DNA of 64,000 bases from Grammothele lineata (lineage: Eukaryota > Basidiomycota > Agaricomycetes > Polyporales > Polyporaceae). The notes under the pieces were generated by a model. It made no database searches. It was not told the origin of the DNA and saw nothing but the letters and a program-made list of their open reading frames with translations. The stretch spans positions 124,001 through 188,000 of the forward strand of contig NDFF03000011.1 in the NCBI GenBank assembly GCA_002150815.3. The letters run 5' to 3'. Shown here piece by piece: positions 53,027 through 61,612 of this stretch. Position 1 is the stretch's first letter; every line of letters starts with the position of its first letter. A program made the position numbers and the translations under genes.

Positions 53027-53605
53027 TTGACCCGGATTCTCGACGAGATTATGGCCGCGATTCTGAGACTATAATCTTCCAAAATCGCGTCATATCTGAC
53101 CACCCCAATTCCATCCCCGATTCTGGCGCGGTTTATCCAGCGCAAGATTTCGACTCAAAATCCCTCAGAGGGTGCGGGCTCCGAGCCAACAGGTTCGAAC
53201 TGTGATAAGGTTGTAAGCCATGAGACCTGAGGCTCAAGCTCTGCCTCCCTCACGCATCTGCAGAGTTGACCGGAACTTGCCCTGAGTAGTACGTGCAAGA
53301 GAAGAGGCAGAACTAGCTAACAATCTATATACCTCAAGTTACATAATCGAGTTACAAGCATGCTGATTGAAGGACCACACTTGGAGCACTATACACTAAG
53401 TAAGACTTCAAGTGAAACAGAGTTACAAGGACCGGGGAAAGTAAGTAAAATGAACTACATGACCAGAATCGCGTGCACGAGAATCGCGATTCTGGCCATC
53501 GAATCTCCTCCGGAGGAGATTCGACGATTCGACGCGATTATGCCAAAATCGCGATTATGGCACGTTAGAAATCGTCGCTCGAATCGCGATCAGAATCCTG
53601 ACCAG

Positions 53606-53626
53606 AATCCCAGCTTTGACCACCCC
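53606..53626 (-). repeat. Right terminal inverted repeat
   Basis: Reads, on the minus strand, GGGGTGGTCAAAGCTGGGAT, one mismatch from the left end. On the plus strand it supplies CAG at 53611-53613, a usable splice acceptor. Confidence 0.85.
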
Positions 53627-54781
53627 TATTGGGGGTGACCCTCCTTCTGATGCTGAAAGCCGGCCGCCGACGAAAAAACTCCGCCTCCCTACGCTCGATC
53701 TTGACTACGAGTTCGACGAGTTTGCAACACCAGAGCCCGACGACGCCCCGGATCCGGCTTCCGAGCTTCCCCCAGCGAGCGACAGCATGATCCAGCTTCG
53801 TTTTCAGCTCTGTCGTTTTCATCGAGTCTACCGCACTGTGCGCGTCCCGCTCTCCTTCACTTTCGCGCACCTCTATCGCCTCGTCCTTTTCCTTTTCGGC
53901 TGGTCCGGTTATCACCTCCATGAGGCCGAGGTTCTGACACATGTGCAACTCTTCGCTGTCCACTACCGCAAACGTGAGATCAAGAAGCACCGTTCCTTTC
54001 GTATCCCTGAGGAGCCGGATAAGGCGGAGAACCGGGACGTCTGGCGCGAATGGTTCTTCAAATACTCGACTCACCTCCGAGACCCTGCAATGCTCATAAC
54101 TCCCGGCGGGCCACACTCCACTAAGCCACCACCTGACACAGACGATGAATACGTCGTGTTCTCATACAACATGCGAGTGCCACACAAGAAAGATGCAGAG
54201 ATCACCCTGGGCGACATATGGGCAAAGAGGAGCAAGGACAACTTTACCAAGGGCGACAGTCCGAATCGCGATATTGGCATTAAATTCAAATACGACCTTG
54301 GTTGTAAGTTTTCAAAACCCGCTCGACATTGTATGGCTCTGAAGATACCAAGCATGCTGGGAGGTCGATATCACCGTCGAGTCTGATAAACAGGGGAAAT
54401 ATATCTGGGCGATGGATCCACCCTGCAACTATCCGATCATCTCTGCGGCGAAAGGAGCGGTAAGTTCGGTTGTGTTATTGACCAGCGCCATAACATCTGA
54501 ACGAACTATAGCCACCCCTGGAGGATGCCGTCGATCGTCGAGGTGTAAGTAGCATTATCTCTTCTGGGAGGCAAGATAAGCTAACGCATAGTGCCCCTCG
54601 ATCGCCCCAGGATGCTGACCCAGGAACAAAAACTGTCTCTCCTCTTCTACTTTCGCCCGGCTCATTTGAGAGATATCTCAAAGGGACACTTGGTTCGCGA
54701 ACTCGCAAGACCGAGCTTGCCGTGTTTAACGTCGAAGAGGAGCGCGCAAAACAACAGGCACATGAAGCAGGTACACCCTAG

Positions 54782-55199
54782 CTACCGCGACTGCTATGTG
54801 CCGGCCAGACCGTCGTGTTCTTGATGTGAGCGTTGACGGCAAATGCGAAGGGAGTAGCTATTAGCGTACTATATCGATCATATCCATCTCTAATCTTTTA
54901 GCTTACGAAGATAGTGGTGTACCGCACGTACTAAATGATCTTCATAGAATATCTTTTATAATCCCCGGAAATTACACGCTACTATTCTATGCGCTTGACT
55001 CAGTCGTTGGTCACTCATTAAGGCCACTCTGAACCGGTCCACTTGCGGTGACGTTGCCCCGTTTCTTTGACTTACAAGTGCCAGTGTTAGTAAACTCGAG
55101 GGACCCCGTGATCGTGAGCTTGTTCGGAATTCTGGAATCCGAGATTCCCGGACCCCTGGAATGTTAGTGCGTCATACGACGACGACAGCTCTGAACATC
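54782..55199. other. Intergenic
   Basis: The 3' flank of copy 2 and promoter of the CitE-like gene. AT-rich near 54880-55000; nothing else recognised. An in-frame ATG at 55161 could also start the next gene. Confidence 0.5.
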
Positions 55200-56900
55200 A
55201 TGTTCAAGCCTTCTCTCCGCCTCTTGCGCCCTCGAACTTCATACCCTGCCCCTAGAAGCTATGTCATTGAGCGTGCAACAGCGATCAGATCCCAGTCTAC
55301 GACACCCCCAGGGTCGGGAGATCATGACAACGATGGAGCACAACCAAGCAGTCTCACTTTCGAAGCTACGGAAGTCACCACGGAGAACGGAGACAACACA
55401 TCCCATCTGGGCCGTTCATACCTATATGGTTCGCGGATGCTTGTGCATACTTGATTTTCCACGTGTGCTTACTGAATGCGACTTGGCTGGCAGTCCCTGC
55501 CACGGCGGAACGCATGCTTGAGAAATCACTCACGACCAACTCAGACGTGGTTATCTATGACCTGGAGGATAGCGTACCACCCTCTCCAGCAGACAAGAAC
55601 GGTGCTAGGGGCCGCCTTGCTCACTTTCTGACGGTACGCAACTCGTTCATCGTACTCCTCCCTCTTTCCGCTCAAAGTGCACCGGCACGAAGACGCGCGC
55701 GACCAAGCTCCCCGCACACGAGCGGATAGCAGTCAGGTTGAACTCAAACACGACACCCTTCTTCGCAGATGATATACTCCAAGCAGTGAGTGATTCTACA
55801 TTGTTAGTTTTATGCCTTGTCCTGTGGTTCTTTAAGTCCACAGGGCTCACTACTATCTCCCAGATGCGCCTCCCATGCATTCGCACACTCGTGCTACCTA
55901 AGATTCACTCTGTCCAAGACCTGCATCACGTCTCCGAAGAAATATACATGGCATACCGGGCACATAAATTCCGAAGTCCGGACGGCCCGCCCGTACAGAT
56001 CGTCGCGAGCGTCGAGAGCGCGAAGGCGATGTATAACCTCGGCGAGATCGCGTCCTGGCAGTCTAGGTGGGGCGCAGAGATGGGCGGGAAGCTGTCTGCC
56101 CTGCTGGTAAGTTGTTCTGTAATATGTACGAATTATTGTGAGGTGACGATTGACTCCTGTCAGTTCGCCGCTGAAGACTGTAAATACCGTCTCGATCTTA
56201 AGCTCGGGGTTCATGGCTGATCGGCGTCCGACGGATATACAGACTGCGCCGACACGGGCATCACACGAACCAAATCCCGCCAAGAGCTTCTATACACTCG
56301 TTCGCACGTCGTCGTCACTGCGAAGGCTTTTGGTCTCGGTGCTATCGACATGGTGCGGCGCTCATCCTCGGGCCTCGAAGCACTCTGTACTAGGCAAAAC
56401 TGACGGGTATACCAACAGGTGTGTGTAAATTACAAGGATCTAGACTACCTCAAAGACGAATGCGAAGACGGACGAAGGCTCGGCTTCACAGGCAAGGTGT
56501 GTACATGCGCCGCCGGCATGTCCATTGCCGTCCGTTAACTAGGTGCACAGCAAGCAATACACCCCAGTCAAGTTGACGTCATACAGTCGACGTTTGTGCC
56601 GAGTTCCAGAGGTCAGTTTGCCATGATCATACTCCGGGCATGGCCTCATGCTATTGTTACATCTTCAGAAATCCTTCGGGCGGCCCGGATCCTGAAGCAG
56701 ATGGAGAAGGCGCATCTCTTAAACAGGGGTGCTGCTGGCCTGGAACTTGAAGGTGGCGGTATGGAGATGATAGATGCGCCGATGATTAAACAAGTATGTT
56801 GAACTTTGCGTACCCGAAGCACACGCTGACCTTCTGCTAGGCCGAGAGGATCGTTCGTATCGCCAAGTCGGCAGGATTGACGATACCCGACGTGGAGTAG
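55200..56900 (+). CDS. CitE-like lyase (CLYBL type, HpcH/HpaI family), probably mitochondrial
   Basis: Start at ATG 55200 (MFKPSLRLLRPRTSYPAPRS), which gives an Arg-rich, acid-free N-terminus like a mitochondrial presequence; ATG 55161 in the same frame is the alternative. The barrel fold is seen as RSYLYVPATAERMLEKSL, DVVIYDLEDSVPPS (metal-binding Glu/Asp), ERIAVRLNSN, IRTLVLPKIHSVQDL, QIVASVESAKAMYNLGEIAS, LLFAAEDCKYRLDL, VCVNYKDLDYLKDECEDG, GFTGKQAIHPSQVDVIQSTF. The stop is TAG 56898-56900. Members cleave or condense malyl-CoA and citramalyl-CoA; human CLYBL degrades citramalyl-CoA from itaconate. About 8 short introns; the junction at 56100-56170 is not fully resolved. The spelling LEDSVPPSPADKNGAR fits the CLYBL subgroup. 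Confidence 0.88.
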
Positions 56901-57117
56901 GTACTCCGAAATGACCAGTGGCTTTAAGCTGTCGTTTCAAAGGAGATTATTCCTATCTTGTAATGGACCGGATGTATTTCTAGTGACTTCCAATTTTCAT
57001 GAATTGTACAACATCCAATACACAGTGCAGAGCATGTAACATAACAACAGGTTTGCGCATACGGAGCGGTGCGAGACCAACAAGCATTCAAAAACACGTC
57101 GAACACGTCTAGATCAT

Positions 57118-59466
57118 TTATGCCGCGCCCACACCCTCCAAGCGGCTGATCTCGACTTTGATCCTATCCTTCGCGGGTCCCGGTACGGTATGACCTTCAT
57201 AGTTCAGCACGGCATACATCGACTTCGAGAGGAACGACGGATTGATCGCCACTGTGTTGTCCACGACCTGTCGCACACCGGTCAGCATAACTCTCCGACT
57301 CTGACGAGCGATGGCGGCGAGACCCACCTTCGAGAAGTGTTTGAGCCGACTCGGCACAATCAGCACGTCTGGCGCACAGCGTGCCAGACTGGGGTCCGCA
57401 CCACCGTCGAGCGGGCCCGGGTCGGCATCATCGTCTCCCTCCGGCGACAGACTAAGAAGCTCTGAGTGTGTCACGTCCAGGTTCACGTCGTGCGCGAGGT
57501 CGAGAGGGACCGGGAAGAGGGGGTAGAAGCTGCAGGGCCGCAGTCACATCAGTGCTCTCTGTCAGATAACAAAACCGGCGTATTTCCGTACCTGCGTTGC
57601 TGCAAAATGTGTCTACAGAGGCCTGCCATGGCGTCGTTTGGGCTCTGGCCCTCAGGATCTGCAGGATCCGCGAGAGGCTCGACTTCGATCGCACGCTTGA
57701 ACAGCTCTTCCTTGCGGAGGTGGAAAAGTACGTCTACGCTGCTCACAGCGATGTGCACACCGTTGAGCGTAAAGCGTGCTGGGTTGGGCAGCATGTGAAT
57801 ACGCTGGATGGACAGTAACATGGCCCGTCAGCGAAAACGTGATGATGGGGGAATCAAAACCTACCGGATCGTTAGAGAACTCCCGGCTAAGCTCGCATTG
57901 CGGGAAAACGGCATGGTCGCTGAGGATATCGCGGGTGCTGGGGACAAGGAGGACAATACTGCCAGGCGCGCCGTCTAGGAAATCGCGGAGACGGGCGATG
58001 AACTCCGTTCGGAATATGTCGGCGGGAGTAGAGTCGATGTCGCCGGACTTGATCGACAGATGGGAAACATCAATGAATGGGCCAACCTAGAGGTCGATGA
58101 GCATAGACTTCCGAGTACGCGTGATATTCTTGCTGTGCTTACAAGAAGGGCAACGGCGGGTTTGGTGGACTTCAAGTGAACAACGAGGTTCTGCAAAGGC
58201 TGGAACTGCAAGTTCGCATCTGCTGTGAATGGCCCAGACGCGATGCACATCGAGAATTGCGTCTCCCCAGTCTCCGACTTAATGAGCGTCATAGGTGGAG
58301 GGTCTAGGGGTGGCAGCTAAAACTTGCTCAACACGATTGGATGGTTGTTGGCGTCGAAAACTACTGACCGAAAGTATCTCTGAAGCCAGGAAAGAACCTC
58401 CGCCCCCATTCCTGCCCTTGAGCGCGACGATAGCACCCGGAAACAGGCCCTGACCACCTGCCCCCCTCTTCCCATGACGCAGTTTCGTCTCTGGATCAAA
58501 GCGAAGAGGAATACGCGCGCCGGAACCCATCATACGTGAGGATTCGAGAACAAGGGATGCCTCGTTCAACTTTGCAGACCCCGCCGAGGATTCTGAATCG
58601 ATCGTGATTCGGCCGACAACCACGATGTCATCCTGCAACGGGGTCAAGCGGTGCAACGCGAATGCTCAAGCAAGTAGCTCACCTCTGTCACCGAGGCAGG
58701 GTCACCAAGCTCCTCAATGCTATAGTGATCCTTTACTAGTTCACCAAAATAGTCTATTCTGTCATCCAAAACTGGGTCGTTTTAGTCGGGAACACGAACC
58801 AAAACCGGCTGAGACATACTTTCACTCCTCTCAGAAACCTTCTCAAACATGTAGTGGTCTATAACGTTCATGAGCACTACATTGGTGCGAGATTCAACCC
58901 ACTCACATGCTCGTCTCTTGCGCCCATCTTCATCCGTCGCGGGACCAATGTACGTCACTCTGCTTGGACCAGCGACAGGTATCTGCTTATCCTCTACACG
59001 CGACATATCAAAGCCATCTTGCGGGCGAACCACGGGGGAAGGCTTTGGCTTCATTGGCGTTACGACGGCAGATCCACTTATGTTCGGCTTTGAAGAACCT
59101 CTGAGAGCTGTCGCGGCGAAGTTTCGGGATTGAAGACCAGATAGGTTTCCGCGTGTAAACATCTTGCTAACATCATTTCGGGCCTTTGATTTTGCGATCT
59201 CATCCCGTATGCTTTTGCGCATGTCATCGAGGTCTTCAGAACTGAACTGAATCGGTCCACGGTTAAAGCGGAGGGCTTCCCATTTGTAGAAGAAACTTTC
59301 TCCATCGTAGTTGTGCATCTTGCATACCTTCACGCCTGGGATAGATGCAGAATGAGACAGCAAATAGTCGGGTATGACACGCACATTCATCCAGCAAACT
59401 GTCGTCTAAGCCACTTCCAAACTTCTCCTTGAGCTGTGCGCGTAATTTCTCACACTCCGTATCCAT
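57118..59466 (-). CDS. POL12: DNA polymerase alpha subunit B (Pol12)
   Basis: Start ATG 59466 (MDTECEKLRAQLKEKFGSGL), stop TAA 57118-57120, about 9 exons. After an N-terminal helical region there are FYKWEALRFNRGPIQFSSED and a linker; then the OB-fold region ERSEVLDDRIDYFGELVKDH, VVVGRITIDSE, RIPLRFDP, LFPGAIVALKGRNGGG and the inactive phosphodiesterase domain MCIASGPFTADANLQFQPLQ, LVGPFIDVSHLSIKSGDIDS, REFSNDPRIHMLPNPARFTL, SFYPLFPVPLDLAHDVNL, PDVLIVPSRLKHFSKV, NPSFLSKSMYAVLNYEG. This matches the Pol alpha B subunit throughout. It tethers the catalytic subunit and primase for initiation of replication in the nucleus. The TRIM retroelement lies 300 bases upstream of its start. Confidence 0.95.
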
Positions 59467-59771
59467 GGCAGAATTCGTCGAGTAAGGTGAACCGCAGGTT
59501 AAGAAGACGAAGCAACGAGGGGCAACGAAGAGCAGCGGAGGGTCAGAGTCGCCGGCAGTTCCCCGCACGCGTCTCAACGCGTTCAGTCACACATGTGATC
59601 ACTGTGACCGACGCGTCTTGAGCCATGATCGTGCGTCCGAGCTGCCGAAAGCCGGGGCCGGAGGAGTGGTCTCGTATTTAGCCGTAGGTCCGTATCCACT
59701 CGCCCCCACCACCACAGAAAACACTGAGGGGTGGGTTGACATGGCTGCGTACGAGACCACGGAGAGAACAA

Positions 59772-59957
59772 TGTAACGGACGGGTCACGGAGTGACCGCG
59801 TTACGGTTTCCCGAGATGCCGAGACACCGAGACCGGGCCTTGTCCACCCGTGAGGTTGAGGCTGAGGGCGCTGTAATAGCCGAGGAAAGTGGGACGGATA
59901 GTCCAACGGTTGTGCGAGGTGCAATTCCCGCACGTTCCATTTTCCGGAGTTGTTACA
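59772..59957 (+). repeat. LTR 1
   Basis: Starts TGTAACGGACGGGTCACGG and ends GGAGTTGTTACA. Its first 35 bases can fold into a hairpin (GGTCAC-GGA-GTGACC flanked by GTAACG and CGTTAC). Confidence 0.85.
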
Positions 59958-59959
59958 TT

Positions 59960-59974
59960 TGGTGGAACGTCAGT
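59960..59974 (+). other. Possible primer-binding site
   Basis: TGGTGGAACGTCAGT begins two bases after LTR 1; TGG is the complement of the tRNA CCA end. The matching tRNA was not identified. The same sequence recurs at 60253. Confidence 0.45.
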
Positions 59975-60053
59975 GTTCTGTGTTCGAACCCCGCACTTGC
60001 CACAGGGGCATTTGTTCGATGAAGTACCTCCCCCTGAAGGACGGCACTTCACC

Positions 60054-60064
60054 GGGAGGGCGGA
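60054..60064 (+). other. Possible polypurine tract
   Basis: GGGAGGGCGGA ends immediately before LTR 2, where the plus-strand primer of LTR elements lies; one pyrimidine interrupts it. The same sequence precedes LTR 3. Confidence 0.5.
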
Positions 60065-60250
60065 TGTAACGGACGGGTCACGGAGTGACCGCGTTACGGT
60101 TTCCCGAGATGCCGAGACACCGAGACCGGGCCTTGTCCACCCGTGAGGTTGAGGCTGAGGGCGCTGTAATAGCCGAGGAAAGTGGGACGGATAGTCCAAC
60201 GGTTGTGCGAGGTGCAATTCCCGCACGTTCCATTTTCCGGAGTTGTTACA
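60065..60250 (+). repeat. LTR 2
   Basis: Same length and, by eye, the same sequence as LTR 1. It is shared between the two tandem units. Confidence 0.85.
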
Positions 60251-60357
60251 TTTGGTGGAACGTCAGTGTTCTGTGTTCGAACCCCGCACTTGCCACAGGG
60301 GCATTTGTTCGATGAAGTACCTCCCCCTGAAGGACGGCACTTCACCGGGAGGGCGGA

Positions 60358-60543
60358 TGTAACGGACGGGTCACGGAGTGACCGCGTTACGGTTTCCCGA
60401 GATGCCGAGACACCGAGACCGGGCCTTGTCCACCCGTGAGGTTGAGGCTGAGGGCGCTGTAATAGCCGAGGAAAGTGGGACGGATAGTCCAACGGTTGTG
60501 CGAGGTGCAATTCCCGCACGTTCCATTTTCCGGAGTTGTTACA
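60358..60543 (+). repeat. LTR 3
   Basis: Same as LTR 1 and 2; followed directly by the second AACAA. Confidence 0.85.
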
Positions 60544-60796
60544 AACAATGCTTTGAAGTCGCACTCTAGGCGCCGTTGGCGCGCGAACACTGAAGTACTG
60601 AAGTACTGAAGGCCTGAAGTCGTGGGAAATTCATCAATAGACACAGGTGACCGATAACGCGTCGTGTGGAGGGCGCCAACGCCAGCTACAACGCGAGGTC
60701 GCGACTCGCGACGCGTTCTCTCTGTGCCACCACGACGCGCATAAGCGTCGTACGCGTTTGCATCCGCTAAGCCCCACCCCTGCACGTGTGCGATCG
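60544..60796. other. Short region between TRIM and DAD1
   Basis: Contains three tandem copies of an ACTGAAGT-like octamer near 60589-60612 and the probable DAD1 core promoter. Nothing else seen. Confidence 0.5.
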
Positions 60797-61214
60797 ATGG
60801 AGGAAGACAACTCGTTTTTCGAGAGAGAGCGCGACCGGCTCACCGCCGAGATCGTCGGCGTAAGCCTCTTTCCATACATTACTCTCCGTGATTATTACTG
60901 GTGTACTGATACGCCCTCATCCGCTTCCTCTTTCCCGGATACAGGGCTTCGAAGAGCTCCTCTCATCGAGCAACGCGCTCAACCGGAAGCTCGAGGAGGT
61001 CCTCGGCATGACGCGCGAGTACGAGACGATCGCCGCGCTCTGGCAGAGCTTCCACGAGCTCATGCGCGGCCACCACGACGCCGAGAACGAGTCGGTCGCC
61101 GCCGACGCCGAGCCCGCCGTGCAAGGTCTTCCCGGCACTGGCGGCCACGTCCTTGGGGCGTCGACGGCCGCGCGGTCTGGTGGCCCGGGTGCGGCGCATG
61201 GGGAGCAGAAGTAG
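60797..61214 (+). CDS. DAD1: DASH complex subunit Dad1
   Basis: Two exons from ATG 60797 (MEEDNSFFERERDRLTAEIV) joined by a GT-AG intron (about 60859-60945) to GFEELLSSSNALNRKLEEVL, then TREYETIAALWQSFHELM, ending at TAG 61212-61214. The paired patterns FERERDRL...EI and N-LNR-LE and the ETIAALW-F...LM end are the Dad1 signature. The total is about 110 residues with a disordered Ala/Gly-rich tail. DASH/Dam1 is a fungal ring complex that couples kinetochores to microtubules in mitosis. The gene is divergent from POL12, with the TRIM element between them. Confidence 0.92.
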
Positions 61215-61612
61215 AGCTCGGATGGTTCTTGATAAACGCTCGGACCGGAATGCCGAACTAGGAAGCAGAGATGTTGTACGAGTACAAGCGGCCGACGAGG
61301 CAGGCGTTGCTGAACGGAGGTATAATATGCGGTATACCTGGTCGTGCCTATATACAGCGTGGGGAGACAATAGTGGGAGTCAGGGGACGTGGAATACATG
61401 ACAGTGGGGGCTTCGAGATTGGCATTTGCGCGCGTCATCAACACAACAGGTATCCAAGTACTACAGCAGCGAAGGGGCGTGCCGTTGAGGCGTGAGGGGG
61501 TCGGGGGGACCGGTACACACACACTAAAGCGACAGACAAGCAGAACAGAAGAACGTAATAAGTATCATCAACGGGTAGTCGTCTCGTCTCCGTCGCCGTC
61601 GTCGTGACTCTC
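61215..61612. other. Intergenic, convergent 3' ends
   Basis: Between DAD1 and the PKC stop codon. No gene or repeat is recognised. Confidence 0.6.

Larger units (their letters stand above)
53006..53626. mobile_element. 621-bp TA-flanked inverted-repeat element (MITE-like)
   Basis: Ends are inverted repeats that read inward GGGGWGGTCAAAGCTGGG, matching at 20 of the first 21 positions (53006-53026 and 53606-53626). TA occurs directly outside each end (53004-53005 and 53627-53628), as expected for a Tc1/mariner-type target duplication. The interior has many short, partly palindromic copies of GAATCGCGATT and no coding frame of note. It is inserted in an exon of copy 2 of the pRiA4b ORF-3-like gene. 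I regard it as a non-autonomous DNA transposon. Confidence 0.85.
52861..54781 (+). pseudogene. pRiA4b ORF-3-like domain gene, copy 2, interrupted by an inverted-repeat element
   Basis: The frame from ATG 52861 (MVESGELDLEDEDEGESEE) reads an acidic N-terminus ending SSSSKRPLT, is cut by a 621-bp element (53006-53626), and resumes GGDPPSDAESRPPTKKLRL. Copy 1 has KRPLPTDDIPSSDNEDPPVK at this spot, so the two halves belong together. The domain follows intact: MIQLRFQLCRFHRVYRTVRV, FAHLYRLVLFLFGWSGYHLH, then FRIPEEPDKAENRDVWREWF and VPHKKDAEITLGDIWAK, with later exons VDITVESDKQGKYIW, PPLEDAVDRRG and SFERYLKGTLGS, ending at TAG 54779-54781. Removing the element with one TA restores the frame; removing it as an intron (53012-53613) also keeps the frame. 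It could thus still be expressed. The role is unknown, as for copy 1, to which it is similar but clearly diverged. Confidence 0.75.
59772..60543 (+). mobile_element. TRIM-type miniature LTR retroelement, LTR-interior-LTR-interior-LTR
   Basis: Three LTRs of 186 bases (59772-59957, 60065-60250, 60358-60543) alternate with two interiors of 107 bases, a period of 293. The copies look identical. Each LTR begins TGTAAC and ends GTTACA (TG...CA with a 6-bp inverted repeat). The flanks are AACAA at 59767-59771 and again at 60544-60548, a 5-bp target duplication. A primer-binding-like TGG lies two bases after the LTR and a purine tract precedes the next LTR. The interior has no gag or pol. I read it as a terminal-repeat retrotransposon in miniature, with tandem form caused by LTR recombination. 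Confidence 0.85.

Noticed and set aside
54255..54275. GAATCGCGAT in copy 2 resembling motifs of the inverted-repeat element
   Set aside because: It lies in conserved coding sequence (NRDIGIKF) and has no neighbouring terminal repeat; chance match.
59990..60010. tRNA-like TTCGAAC box with an acceptor-like end (CACTTGCCACA) in the TRIM interior
   Set aside because: The T stem does not pair and there is no A box or anticodon arm at the right distance; it repeats only because the interior is duplicated.
59801..60564. Long minus-strand open frames with repeated peptides across the TRIM
   Set aside because: They are open only because the 293-bp unit is repeated; the composition has no domain, and the LTR structure explains the repeat.
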